From Ichthyophthirius multifiliis (Eukaryota; Ciliophora; Oligohymenophorea; Hymenostomatida), in contig NW_004086280.1 of NCBI RefSeq assembly GCF_000220395.1, forward strand, positions 1 through 63,222: a stretch of 63,222 nucleotides of DNA, written 5' to 3'. The notes below the pieces were generated by a model. It was given only the letters and a program-made list of their open reading frames with translations. It was not told the DNA's origin and made no database searches. Made by a program: the position numbers and the translations under genes. Positions 1 to 12,303 of this stretch are shown here, piece after piece; position 1 is the stretch's first letter; every line of letters starts with the position of its first letter.

Positions 1-1883
1 GTTTTTTTTNTTTTTTTTTTCAAAAAAATTATTATAAAAAATATCTAAGGTATATTTTTATGTTAAATTTATTTAAAATAAGTTATATATATTCCAAAAA
101 ACCTTAAATATTAAATAATATATTTTTCTTCTTCATAATAATAATAATAAACTAATTAGTATATTTTATAAGAGATAATTCATATTTAACTACTTTATTT
201 ATTTAAATATTCATTAAAATTATTAATAATAATCTTAGTATTAATTATAGATTGAATAATTGACCAAAAAATAATTAAAATAGTGAAAAAAAGATAATTT
301 TGCATATGTTTTTAATGATTATTTTAAGGAAAGAAATCTAAAAAAAAATTAAATTAAAAATTTAAAAATAAAAAAAGATTAATGATAAAATATTATCTAA
401 TATTAATAATTAGATATGATTTATATAATTAAATAAAAATATGGTCATGATAATACATTAATTATATAAAAAGTTTTAATTTTTTATTTATTAAATAAAT
501 TATTTTTATTTAATATTAATAATAAAAATTTTACTTTAAATATAATAAATTAAGAAATTATATTTATATTTTTTTATATATATTTATTATTTTCTTCATT
601 ATATTAATATTATTATTTACATAGAAGTACCTCTACCTTAAAAAAAATCCATTTTAATTTGGTCTTTATAAAAAAAATTATTTTATTTTATTTTAATATT
701 AATTTTAATTTTAATTTTAATTTTTTTTTTTTTTATTTAATAAAAGATATATAATATAAAATCAGTAAACTATGTTTTTTAAATTATTAGAGTATCATAT
801 AATTTTAATTGTTCATTGTATTTAAAATAAAAATTATTTTTTTTAAAAAAAAAAATTCTTTATAAAAATCTTAAATTTATAAAATCTTGATAAAACATTT
901 TATTTAATAGAGATTTTTAATTTTTGAAGTATTGAAATATACGACGCATTAATCATTTTAATAATATTTTATAATAAAAGTTAGCTTTATTATTAGTTAA
1001 ATTTACTTGTATTCTGATATACTTTTTATTTTTTTATTTTTAGGAATTATTAGTTTTTTTCATAAGATATGCTTTTGTTATTTTTTTTAATTAAATTATA
1101 CTATCAGAAAAAGCTTCAAAATTATGTTATTATTTTATAAATTAATCAAATTCATTAAAAAAAATATAAAAAAGTTATAAATAAATAATATATAATAAAT
1201 TTTTTATTAAAATATAATAATATATTATCAATAAGAATATAAATAATATTTTTATATTAATAACAAAATTTTAATTTAAATAATTATAAATATAATTATA
1301 TATATAAAAAATTGAATTAAATAAATAAATATTTTTAAAAAAGAATATTTAATAATTTATATTTATATATCATAAATTTTTTATTAAAATAATTTTTATA
1401 AATATATAATACAAAATTTAATTTATACAACTTATTTATTTTCTAATTATTTTTTAAACACAAATTATAAATTATCTAAAATAATCAATAAATGGAATAA
1501 TTATAAGATTCGAAAACGTAATAAAAATTATTGAATTATATAATTTAAAATAAATTAAATAAAAGAACTTTAAATAATAATGATTTCAAAAATTTTAAAA
1601 CTTTCCAAAGTTTTTATAAATAAATTATAAATGAAAATCAAAAATTTGAAAAAATTATGTATACATAAAATGAATTTAGTAAAAGTATTACAGAAAATAT
1701 GTTTAGAAAAACATTTTAACGCTTTTCTAAATAAAAAAAAAGTGAATTACCAGATATATATAATTTGAAAAAAAGCAAACCGATTGACAGTAAATATAAA
1801 ATATATATATATCTAAATAAATTTTAACAAAAGTTTATCAACCAAGAGATGGTTAGTATATAAATTTAACATTTAAACCAAAA
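1..1883. other. AT-rich gene-free stretch
   Basis: No gene is recognised on either strand. The sequence is almost pure A/T with many homopolymers. An ambiguous base (N) sits in a T run at position 10, which suggests a gap or low-quality contig edge. No telomeric G4T2-type repeat is visible. Confidence 0.6.
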
Positions 1884-2979
1884 ATGGATTTAAAGCGAAT
1901 TGAATATACACCTTAAAAATAAAATAAAATATTATGCCCTCGACCAATTTAAGAATTAAAACCTCAAAAACTAAAATAAAAAGTAGCAGGTAGGGTAGCA
2001 TCACAGAAACTATTTTTAAAAAAGTATACAAAATTAAAATAAACAGACTACAAATTTTAGATAAGCAGAGATTAATAGGGAAAATAGGTATAAGCTCCAA
2101 GATTTAATTTGAACGCTTTTTTTCTTGTGGAAGAACCTGAAAAGAATAAAGAAGATTTAAATGTAAAGATTGCAAATATAACAAGCAAGTAGAATAAGTA
2201 TAATTAACAATAAGAAAATTAAGATTTAATTGATGAAAAAACTTAAGAAGAGATTTTTAAAAAATAGTTTTAAAATGAAAAAATAAGATAAGATTTTGAC
2301 GCGTTATTATTATGCTAATAATAGCAATAAAAATAATAATAAAATTAAATTAAAAGCCATGATTATGGATATAATCATTTTTATTATTCTAATATTAGAT
2401 CTCAAAGTTAAATTACTTAAATAGCTAAATGTCTATTATTAATAAACAAAAATTCTCCTACTTAGATAAAGTATTATTTACTTTTTTTTTATTTTTATAT
2501 TATTATATAATTAATTAAATTATAGATAAAAAAATACTGTAACTTTAGGAAGGCCAGGTTATGATTTTTTAAAAGTGACTAAATATAAAGACAATGAATT
2601 CTTTTAAAATACAATAAAATAAGATAAACCATTTTATCATAAAGATAATAATTAAAGGCTTAATTTTGATAGCACTTTTAGAGATATCAAATTTGGTAGA
2701 ATTAGTAAAGGAAAAATCTAACAACATAGGCCGGAAGATAATATAAAAGATGTTTATCCAATGAAAATTAAAAAATTTAATGATTAGAAGAAAAATTTGA
2801 ATATTAGAAAAATAAATAGAAAAAAAATTGAATATTTAAATGAGTTATATCCTAAATATTTTGAATAACATAAAAATTTAGTCGAATATTTCAATAGTAA
2901 TAATGGATAAGATTGCGATGATGTATTAAGTTTATCAGATTATATTCCTAAAGGATTAAGAATTCAATGTTATAACTGA
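1884..2979 (+). CDS. Hypothetical protein, Gln/Asn/Lys-rich
   Basis: The ORF opens at ATG 1884 (MDLKRIEYTP) and ends at TGA 2977-2979. One intron lies at about 2471-2525 (GTATTA...TTATAG); removing it leaves 347 in-frame codons, about 346 aa. Sense TAA/TAG codons (Gln) are frequent. A poly-Gln/Asn patch lies mid-protein (around 2310-2345). The C-terminal part has mixed, protein-like composition with segments such as TLGRPGYDFLKV and PKYFEQHKNLVEYF, followed by an acidic SDYIPKGLRIQCYN tail. No signal peptide or membrane segment is evident. I do not recognise the family and offer no function. The clean reading frame across 1.1 kb of extremely AT-rich DNA, the single typical intron and the higher G+C than its flanks support a real gene. 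Confidence 0.7.
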
Positions 2980-3469
2980 AATATAAAGGTTTATTGTTAG
3001 ATTAAATTTAATTTAAAAAATAAAAAAAAAATATAATTTTTTATAAAATTCATTTAATATGATAAAATAAAGGATAATTTATAGTAAAAAATATATAAAC
3101 ATTTTCTTTATGTGAATATAACTATTTTTTAATTTTAATAAAACATTTTTAGACTAGAGTTTTTAGCAATTATTTCTAGTAAGTTTAAAAATTAATAATG
3201 TTTGTACTAAAATTAAATGTAAATAAATAAATTAAAAAATATTAAAATAAAGAAATATTTAATAATAAAAAGATTATTCTTTTGATAATTATAAAAAGAA
3301 TTTACTTAAGAAATATTTATTTTAATTTTAAATATTAAATAAATAAACATTTATGAAATGTGAATATTACAAAATATCTTTTTTATTTTATTTTTCCAAA
3401 TTATATATGACATTTTTAAATTTTATTCATTTGACTTTATTTTATTATATAAATATTAATTTAATTTTT
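2980..3469. other. AT-rich spacer between convergent genes
   Basis: This spacer separates the ends of two convergent genes. Nothing beyond A/T runs is seen. Confidence 0.5.
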
Positions 3470-5006
3470 TCATTTGAAATTTAAAACAATTTTTCCTATA
3501 TTAATGTTTTGTTCCATTCTTAAATGTGCATCTTTAATCTTTTTATTTTAAAATAAAAATAATAATTCTTAATAATATATTTATATTTTATTATATAGGA
3601 ATATAATTTAATAAATGATTTCTATTTTTTCTTTTAATTTTATATAAAATATATATATAAAAAAAAATTATTTTGATTTTTTTAATTTTAATTAAAAATA
3701 TATCTTGTTTTGTTGTATAATATATTATATGAGTAAGTATTTACATTTTATAGTCCTTTTTCATCCCATGTAACATCATATTATTTATCAATAATTGTAG
3801 TAAATTATTTATTCGAGAATTCCTTTAAAACTTCTTTGCAAAATTATTAAACAAGCTATTTTTTATATTCATCATCTCTATTTCTATGAAAAAAGAATAT
3901 CATTAATAAAAAAAAGTAAAAGAATACCTTAATGTGCTAGTTATTAATGATGCTCTCTTCTATACTAAAGGAACGAAACTGAAATCCTTTACTTTTGCTC
4001 CTCCCATTAAGCCATAAAGAATCCATCTTGCATCCATATTTAAAATGTTTGTAGTCTTTAATTTAAATAAGATTTATTTTAAACTAAAGAATAAAATACC
4101 AATTCGCTATTCTAAGCTCCTATGCAATCTAAAATAATATCGATTCCTTTTCCATTCGTTTATTCTAAAATTTTTTATTTTTAATTTTAAATATCTTCTT
4201 ATTTATAATTAATTCCTGCCTTAGCACCTAATCTTTTACAATAATTAATTTATTTATTTTGTAAAATAAATACTTTAAACAAAAATCCACTTTTTCTTTT
4301 GAAGAAGTAGTTATAATGGCATTTGCTTCATAATGTTTACAAAGCTAAATAGCTGCAGTTCCTACTCCACTTGCTCCTGCATATATGAGTACATTTTCAT
4401 TTTTTTATAATTTTCCTATAAATCTTAATAACATAAATGCTGTTAGCCAACACTCTGTAATACTTGCAGCCTTTTTGTATTTTTTTATTAATAATTAAAT
4501 AAAACTTTAAAAATATTATTTATCTACTTCTGAAAAATTTAAATTTTCTGGAATTTCAATTATATGATCTTAATGCACTTTTGTATATCTTTTTTTTATT
4601 TATAAAATAATAATCGATTTTTTTACTATGCGTATCCACCCCCTGAAAGTAACGCCATCACTTTTTTTTTTTCTTTACTTTGTTTTTATTTTTATTTTTT
4701 TTGTATATATTTATATTTATTACCCGTTTTCATCTAATAAATATCCCGCTGCCTCTAATCCCAATATTTATGATGCGCTTTTTGGAGGAGAATATTTACC
4801 TTGTCTCTTTTTTATTTTTTTTATAAAAATAAGGCAATATTTTTATCTCTTAAGTTATAAAAATTAACTTATAATATATCTGCTCTGTTTAATGCTGTAG
4901 ATTGTATTTTTATTAAAACTTCTTTTTCTGAACAGACAGGTATTGGAGATTACTTTATTTATAAAATATCTACGCCACCAAAACCATTTAAATGAATATG
5001 TTTCAT
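3470..5006 (-). CDS. Quinone oxidoreductase-like (zinc-less MDR/PIG3 type)
   Basis: This is a medium-chain dehydrogenase/reductase of the NADPH:quinone oxidoreductase/PIG3 type, predicted to be cytosolic and to transfer hydride from NADPH to quinones or similar acceptors. The start is MKHIHLNGFGGVDIL. It then shows NRADILQRQGKYSPP, ILGLEAAGYL, VMALLSGGGYAQY, HQDHIIEIPENLNFSE and AASITECWLTAF. The Rossmann NADPH-binding segment reads NVLIYAGASGVGTAAIQL, followed by GIDIILDCIGA, WILYGLMGGAKV, the STLR-type segment and a final NINIGKIVLNFK. No structural or catalytic zinc ligands are seen, as expected for this subfamily. Seven or so short GT...AG introns restore the family sequence exactly, for example one after ...NRADILQ and one after LLDENG. 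The last intron is longer (about 240 nt). Length after splicing is normal for the family, about 330-340 aa. TGA stop at 3470-3472. Confidence 0.93.
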
Positions 5007-5241
5007 TAAACTAAAAGTATATTTTAATTTTAAGAACATTAATTATTATTTTTCTAAGTAAAATTAATTTATATTTTTTTTATCTTATTATAAATATTTA
5101 TATAAATATAATTATCATAGACTTTAAAATATTTATTAAATATCTATATATATTAAATTAAATAAAAAAATATATAAAATTATTTCTACTACAAAAGAAT
5201 ATATCATTCATAATTATTTTGGTTGGTATAGTCTTTAAGTA

Positions 5242-6772
5242 TCATTTTGGAGTTTAATCCTATAATTTAATAGGTTATATTTCATATTATATTTCATTTA
5301 ATTTTTCATAATTTAAATCAAGTCTTTTATCATTTGAATAAATCAATAAATGAATAAAAAGACACATGAAAGCAAGAGAAGTAAAAAATATTTCCATCCA
5401 AAAGAATCCACTTTATTTGTAATTTGTTTATTCAATAATAAATCCGACAATTAAAGGTCCTATTACTAGTCCTTTTTAAGTATTTAAGATTTTTTTTATT
5501 TTTATTTATAAAAAATAAAATACCTCCGTTTTAAAAACCAATTGTTATTCCAAAAGCTGTTCCTAAAATTTTATTAGGAACAACTAAAGGAATACAAGAC
5601 CAAAAAACAGCTCCATATAATGAATAAAAAATTCCAAATAAAATAAGTGGGAAAATAAATGAAAAATTAACACAATTATCAAACTCTTGTCCACATTAAG
5701 GCATTATAATCATAAATAGGTGAGCAAATATTAGAAATATTGAAGATATAATGAGTAATTAAGATCTTTTTCCTATTCTATCTATTAAAAGTCCTATTAA
5801 AGGAGTCAATATAGATGAAATTATGTAAGGTATACCCATGTAATTTGCTTTATTTAATTTATTTTTCAAAATAGAAGAAAAATTTTTTATTACATGCTTA
5901 ACTATTTCGAAGACCATACTAATTTTGCAAATAATCTTATAAAATTTGCATAAAAGGAAAAAAGCACATATAATTGCAAATACTTGAAATTACTAAAAGT
6001 TTAAATTAATGATTTAAATATATAGCATCTTAAATTTTTAATCGGTTTTCTTCTTAATATACAACTTTTAGTTTACCCTCTTATTTATCAGCTTTCCTGT
6101 CTAAAATTATTAGAAAAATCCCACATGTAAAGGAAAAAATGCAAAAGAAACAGCCTAAAATCAAAGGAAAAAATAATTATTTGTTATATATTTTATAAAC
6201 TTAAGGAAATACGAATGAACCCAAAACACTTCCTAATCTAGAAACAGACAAATTTAAACTCATTGCTAGAGAAATATCTTTGTCAATAAACCATTTAGAA
6301 GCAACCGAACCTAATTTTTATTTTTAAAAATTATAAATCATATTATATTAGCAAATATTTTTTTTATACTTTATGTTACATTTAAGCATTCTCCTCCTAA
6401 ACCAAAAATAATACGACCAAATAATATAATTGAATATTATTTAACTTATTCATGAAATCCAATAGAACATATTAGTTATCCTATAATCAATATAAAAGTA
6501 AACAGAAAAATTGCTTTTCTAACACCTAAACTGTCTATGAAAATGCCAGCTAATAGTGGTAAAATTATATTTGGTAATGAATATACAGAATACAATAAAC
6601 TAAATTATAAGTTGGTTAAACTCATGTCTTTCTTTATTTAATTTAGTAAATAGCCCGGAAAATCATAACACATATATGATCCAAATGTAAGAAAACACAT
6701 AAATAGTAAAGCTAATAATCTCATTTTTGTTTTACGATATGAATTATTATAATTTGGTTCTTTGCTTTACAT
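5242..6772 (-). CDS. MFSD1: Major facilitator transporter, MFSD1-like
   Basis: This is a polytopic membrane protein of the major facilitator superfamily. The start is MQSKEPNYNNSYRKTKMR, then a first hydrophobic helix (LLALLFMCFLTFGSYMCYDF) and a second transmembrane unit with the loop LAGIFIDSLGVRKA, the MFS signature between TM2 and TM3. It continues with LFGRIIFGLGGECL and VASKWF, which resemble lysosomal MFSD1 proteins (GRFIFGIGGE...). The second half has the matching PLIGLLIDRIGKRS loop and helices such as FGIFYSLYGAVFWSCIPL and GTAFGITIG. Several short introns interrupt it (near 6300-6380, 5840-5890 and 5480-5530). Human MFSD1 is a lysosomal dipeptide uniporter; the same substrate here is only inference. 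The tail after the last helix is short and hydrophilic and ends at TGA 5242-5244. The gene lies head-to-tail with the oxidoreductase, 235 bp away. Confidence 0.88.
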
Positions 6773-9452
6773 TATTGTTAATTTTTTTATTATTAATTTA
6801 TAAGTTAAAAATACTATTTTTTTATTAATTTTAAAATTTTTATTCAAATATATATTAAAATATATTTATATATAAAATTAATATTTAAAGTCATTTATAT
6901 AATAATTATAATAATTAATTTTATATTTTTTTAATTTTAATATAATTTATGATCGAATTAAAGTAATTTATTTTATAAATAATTTTTATTAAAAGCATCA
7001 TTTTTGAAAAAAAACTGAAAATATATATTCATTTAAATATAAATCAATTTTACTTTAAGAAATAAAAAAAGGAATATTAATTATAAATTAAGATTAAATT
7101 TGCACATACAGATTTATTTTTATAAAATTGAAATTATTTAATAAATCGTGAAAGTTTTTTTTTTTACCATTGAATTTTATTATGGATATAAATTATTATT
7201 TTTTTTACTTTAAATTAATAACAAAGAAATTATATAATTTAATAACAACTAATCTTACATGCCTATAATTTCGATTATATTTAACTTTTAATAAATTTAA
7301 TCTATTTAAATAAATTAAATTTTCAAATTTTAATTTATTAATTTTTTTTTAGATATATGTAAATAAATCTAAATTAATTTATTTTAATTTAAATGTAAAA
7401 TTTCATTAAATTTTTTATAAAACCTAAAATTTATTAAATATTATTATACTAAATTTTGTATTTATACAATATATTAATTATTTATTTTTTAATTTTTTGT
7501 AATTATTTATTAAAATCCAATTAAAAAAAAATTAATATTATCCATATTATTTCATTCTTTTTTTTTATACTGATTCTATAATTAATAATTACAGAAAAAA
7601 TCTATAAATATATAATATATAATGAAACTTATAAGATTATGTTTAATTTTAAAAACTAACATAAAAAATATTACTATACAAAAAAATATTATCTTTAAAT
7701 TAAAACATTACTTTTACTAAAATAATGTAAGTTAATTAAAGAACAAAAATTAAAAAAACACTATTTTTTCAAAGAAAAATACATGTAAAATTGTTTATAT
7801 ATAATAATAAGAGTTAACAAAAAACAATTTAATAAAATACATAACATAATAGTATGCTAGCAATCTCTTTATTATTACTTATAACAATTATAGTAAAAAG
7901 CATAATTGCAACTATTTAATCAGAAATTAAATTTAGACTATGACTATTGGATTCATTTAATTAAAACGGAATACAATAATATATTGAATTTAAATAGGTA
8001 TGAATAATTATAAAAATATACTAATACGAATTAGAATGAATAATTTAAGAAACAATCATAAATTTAGCCAATAAAAATGAAGATCTTTTAAATGAAAAAC
8101 TGTAAATTTAGTTTAAATAAATCCTTTTAAAAAACAAACTTCTTATACAAAAGAAACATTAGAAAAATTTCAAAAATTATTCTTTTATGAAATCCAATGT
8201 TAAAAGATTAAATTTAAGCTTCTAAAATTACTGTCTCCCTTTTGCTTTTTACAAAACTATATATTTTTTTGGAAAAGCAAAAAAATTAGTAAAATGAGAA
8301 ATTATCAGACTATGCAATTTTTTTTAGTTAAAATTGTCTAATTTGGAAAAAATATATATACTTTACTCAAAATAAATTAATTTATTATAGTACTTAATTA
8401 GTTTATAGATGTAAAGTAATAATAGAATTTTAAGGAGAGGAGGGGAGGGGGTCGATATAATAGAATTTTAAAACGAAATAGCGCACATAGTATCTAAAAC
8501 TATATCAAGTCAAAAAAATAATAAATTTAAAATATAGAAATATATATATTAATCTAATCTCAAAATATAGAAAATTTATTTAAGATATTAAATAGTTACA
8601 AAATTTTTTGCAATAGAAAAAAAATAATCTCAATCAATAAACTTGTTAAAGAATATTAGGTAATTAAGATGCATTACATATTAGTTGCTTATAAATTTTT
8701 ATTTCTGTATTTTTTATTAAAAAAATCAATAAACTAAAATAATGGTATTTATATTTTATTTTTAAACAAACAAAAAAATCTATAAACAAGTAATAATTTG
8801 AAATTATATCACATCAATATTTTTGGGAAAAAACTAGTATTTGAATATGAATTAATAAGTGTATTTAATATTTTTACGCTTTAGAAGATGAAAAAAACAT
8901 ATTTAGAAAAATCAATATTAAAACTTATTAGTTAATACTTATAAAAGTTATTGTTAATTATTAATGTTTTTTATTTTTTACTAATCTATTATATTTAATT
9001 TTAAATTTCCTATATTTATATTTTAAATAATAAAATAAATAAAAATACTATTTATTTTCTATATATTAAAAAAACTTATTAGTTATTTAATTTCACAATC
9101 TTATTTTTATATTTTTTGATTTAGTTTATATTTAATACAAAATATTGTTTTATAATATTAAATTTAATTATTTTTATAATATATAATTAAATAAAAACAA
9201 ATATATATTAAGGTTTTTTAGAATATATTATATATTTTATTTAAAATTTTACTTATTTTATATTTTAATAATATAGTTTTTTTTTAAACTATATAAAATT
9301 ATTTTAATTAAATCTTTATAACAAAAACTTAAAAGATAAATAATTAAAAAAAAAAATATTTTAATTAAATTAATTTAGTATATATATTTTCTTTTATTAA
9401 CCAAATATTTCATATATTTATCATGATAAATTATATGTAAATACTTTCTTAC
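6773..9452. other. Long AT-rich intergenic region with one G-rich island
   Basis: About 2.7 kb without a convincing gene. A short possible ORF (+) starts at 7853 with a signal-peptide-like MLAISLLLLITIIVKSIIA but meets TGA after about 30 codons. A second open frame follows to about 8190. This is too weak to call. The striking element is the G-rich tract at 8434-8451. Confidence 0.5.
8434..8451 (+). other. G-rich tract between short direct repeats
   Basis: The sequence GGAGAGGAGGGGAGGGGG stands alone in DNA that is otherwise almost entirely A and T. It is flanked by identical 15-base direct repeats (ATAATAGAATTTTAA at 8419-8433 and 8457-8471). The runs could form a two- or three-tetrad quadruplex. 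No gene covers it and its role is unknown. Confidence 0.6.
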
Positions 9453-10387
9453 TCATTGTTTTTAATTAAATCCTAATTAAGCATATAATTTACTTGATAT
9501 TTCTTTCATTTTATCAAAACAATTTTTCTTTTTTTCTTAATGATGTGTTATAACAACTGTTTATGGAGATTTCTAAGGATTTAATTTTTAGTCTTATATT
9601 GCAAAAGCGCATTATTTTGCTAAAGTTTCAAATGCCAAAGATACACATTCTCCTGTTTTTGCACTTTATTTTATTTTTTATTTTTTATTTTATATATAAT
9701 AATATACCTAGTTTCAAAATAATTCATTTTATACTATTATGCTAATTCAGCTGCAATTAATGTTTATACTTATCTATCCTATTTTATAAAAAAAAAAACT
9801 AATAAAAAACAATAATAAATAAAAAAACATTAAAATACTTCTTATAAATCAACTTTATTGCCAACAAGTATTTTTTTTACATTAAGCTCTGTTTTATCAA
9901 TTACTTATTAAATCCAATAGTCTTATATTTCTATTTTTTTTTTAAATGCAACTTAAAATAACTTTTTATTATTTCAATTACTATTAAAACTTTACTTGTC
10001 AGTCAAATCAAATGTTAATATTATACCATCTGCTTTTTAAAAATAATTTTTCGTTAAAGCAAAATACTTTTCTTATCCAGCAGTATCCCAAATACAAATT
10101 TTTATTTTATTTTCATTTACTTATATTGTTTTTGTAACTAAATTTAAACCTATTGTTGGTTCATATTTATATGTAAATGCTTATGAATCTTTTTTTTATT
10201 TGTTTTTGCATAAATATAAATAAAATATTTTAATAAAACCAATTTCTTATTCTTTGTCATCTTATAAATATCTATTAATTAAACAGGTTTTTCCTGCCCC
10301 TTTCAATATTTTTTAATCATTTTTATAATTTATTTTATTTATAAAAAAACCTTAATTTCCTACAACTATAATATCGATTTTTACCAT
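9453..10387 (-). CDS. Rab-family small GTPase, no prenylation motif
   Basis: This is a small Ras-superfamily GTPase expected to act in vesicle traffic. Removing five introns of 44-60 nt leaves exactly 226 codons (225 aa). Start: MVKIDIIVVGNQGAGKTCLI, holding the P-loop GNQGAGKT, itself split by the first intron. Next come the switch I region with EPTIGLNLVTKTI, switch II WDTAGQEKYFALTKNYF, DGIILTFDLTD, the guanine-specificity motif GNKVDLQE and the G5 motif ETSAKTG. These order and spacing features are typical of Rabs. The C-terminus is odd: it is extended, rich in Lys and Gln (HHQEKKKNCFDKMKE), and ends LYAQLGFNQKQ with no terminal cysteine motif (CC, CXC or CAAX). The protein may therefore not be prenylated, or a final exon may have been missed. 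TGA at 9453-9455. The family is clear, the subfamily is not. Confidence 0.92.
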
Positions 10388-11149
10388 ATTATTTTTATTT
10401 TTTTATATTATATTTTTGTTAGGTTGTTTTTTCAATAAAAATATTTATATACTTATTTTTAAAATTATATAAATTTTTTAATTTACAAATAGAAATAAAT
10501 AATAAAATTAATAATTTATTATTTAATTAATATTTAATATATATTATTTTATTAATTTATTATTATCATATATATTACACTTGTGATTTTTAAAATTAAA
10601 TTATATTTATATCTGTAATATATATACTAATTAAATATATATTTCTTAATTATTTTAAAATAATTCTTATTAATTTAAATTATTATTAGTATGTTTGTAT
10701 ATATATACTAATATAAATTTTTATATATTAATATATAGTAGTTAATATCATATACGCAAATAATTTCAGTTTTATTATAATAGTTTTTTTAGCATATTTT
10801 TTATTTAAATAATTTTGAGGATATTATTAAACTATGTTTTTTTTTTTTTATAAATTATACATACATTAATTATTAGTTATAATTACTTTCTAAATTTATA
10901 AATAATCTAATAATTTTATTCATTTTAATTAATTTAATTAAAAATATTTTATTTAATTTTTTTAAATTAATTTCATTTTTATTAAATTTTACTATAGATA
11001 ATTGTTATTTTTTATAAACTTATTATTATAGAATATAAAAAAATAAAAATCTATAAATCAAAAATTAGAAGTAATTAAAACAAAAAAATATGTGTTAAAA
11101 AGAGCTAGTTTAAATTGTATATAAATAAACAATACATAAAATATAAAAA
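10388..11149. other. AT-rich spacer
   Basis: About 760 bp of A/T-rich sequence between two minus-strand genes. No coding or RNA signal is seen. Confidence 0.5.
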
Positions 11150-11941
11150 TCATATAAAAATTTTAATTAATCTATCTTTATCGTTTTAGGCTGCAATTTG
11201 CCCTCTAGCAAACATTTCATCGCACCAGTATTCATCCCAAATCCAATAATCTATAGGAAATCTCACATTCGAATTTTCTGTTATATCTAAGTACTCAATA
11301 TTTTATATATTTTCAGTAACAGCTTGGCCACATTCTTGTGATTTTAGGAAGTACATTAATAAATATTTTATAAGAATCTTCATATTTATAAGGTATGACT
11401 TAAACTAACCCTCCATCAAGACATTTTTTACCTTTATAAATATTAAAGAATTAAGGTCGAGAAATATAAGGAATCATTCCTGATGAAATAAGTGCTTCTC
11501 TAAAATTATCTTTATTTTCAAATTAATCTACAAGTACTTTTTTAAGTTTAAAGAATCCATCAACTTAAGCCACATAAGTATGAAGAACACCATTTATATG
11601 AGGAATATCGTCTTTTTTTCCTCTATAAAATCCCAATATTCATTACAAAACTATTCCATCAAATTACCTGAAGTGAAAAATCCAAAATATCTTCTATTTT
11701 CTTTCTCAAAAAATTTACGTATTTTATTTTAATAATAGTATTTCATATCGTAATCTTTTTAATATAAAGATACATGAAAAAATGCTCCTACTGCTGATCC
11801 TGCTGATATTCCTCCTATTTTATATTCTCGAAGTTTTTCTACTCCGACATATTATGTTAATACATGTAAGTAACCCATTTGAAAAGCTAGAGCTCCTGCT
11901 CCACCACTTAAGAGTAATTCTTTTATTTATTTTTATTCCAT
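11150..11941 (-). CDS. Patatin-like phospholipase (two frame slips)
   Basis: This is a patatin/PNPLA-type lipid acyl hydrolase, a Ser-Asp dyad enzyme acting on membrane or storage lipids. Start MEQKQIKELLLSGGAGALAF contains the glycine-rich oxyanion-hole segment. The nucleophile elbow is GGISAGSAVGAFF (G-X-S-X-G), and the catalytic Asp lies in CLDGGLVQ (D-G-G). About 263 aa, no intron found. The order of these motifs and their spacing (about 150 residues between Ser and Asp) fit the family. The frame changes twice: one base appears to be missing at a T run (11613-11619, plus strand), and one extra base is needed near 11342-11345 to continue into GQAVTENIQNIEYLDITENS. Both key residues are intact, so miscounted homopolymers are more likely than a dead gene. 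TGA at 11150-11152. Compact and without a signal peptide, so probably cytosolic. Confidence 0.85.
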
Positions 11942-12303
11942 TATTTATTTTATAAAGAGTTATTTTAGAATTTTTTAAATTATATATCAATTTACACTAT
12001 TTTTTAAAAATATTGATTTAATTTTTACAAATATTTTTATTATAAAAAAAAATATGTAAAATAGAAAAATTTAATAGATTTTTTTTATTTCTTTCTTTTT
12101 TACTTTATTCTTTATTACTTTTTTTTTTTTTTTACTTATTTGTATTTTTAAGATATATAATTTTTTTTTTTTATAAAAAAAAAATATAAAATAAAAATAA
12201 AACAATTAAATATTATATAAAAATAAAATATTATTTAATTTATTAAAATGTAAAATTAATGATATATTTTTAAGTTTATTAAAAAAAAAAAAAGAGAAAA
12301 AAA
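11942..12303. other. AT-rich spacer
   Basis: About 360 bp of homopolymer-rich sequence. No gene is seen. Confidence 0.5.

Noticed and set aside
7853-8190. Signal-peptide-like ORF
   Set aside because: TGA after about 30 codons, no intron that rescues it, and open frames of about 80 codons are expected by chance where only TGA stops.
11150-11941. Patatin-like gene as a pseudogene
   Set aside because: The two frame changes cancel, lie at homopolymers, and leave the Ser and Asp active-site motifs intact. A base-count error is more likely.
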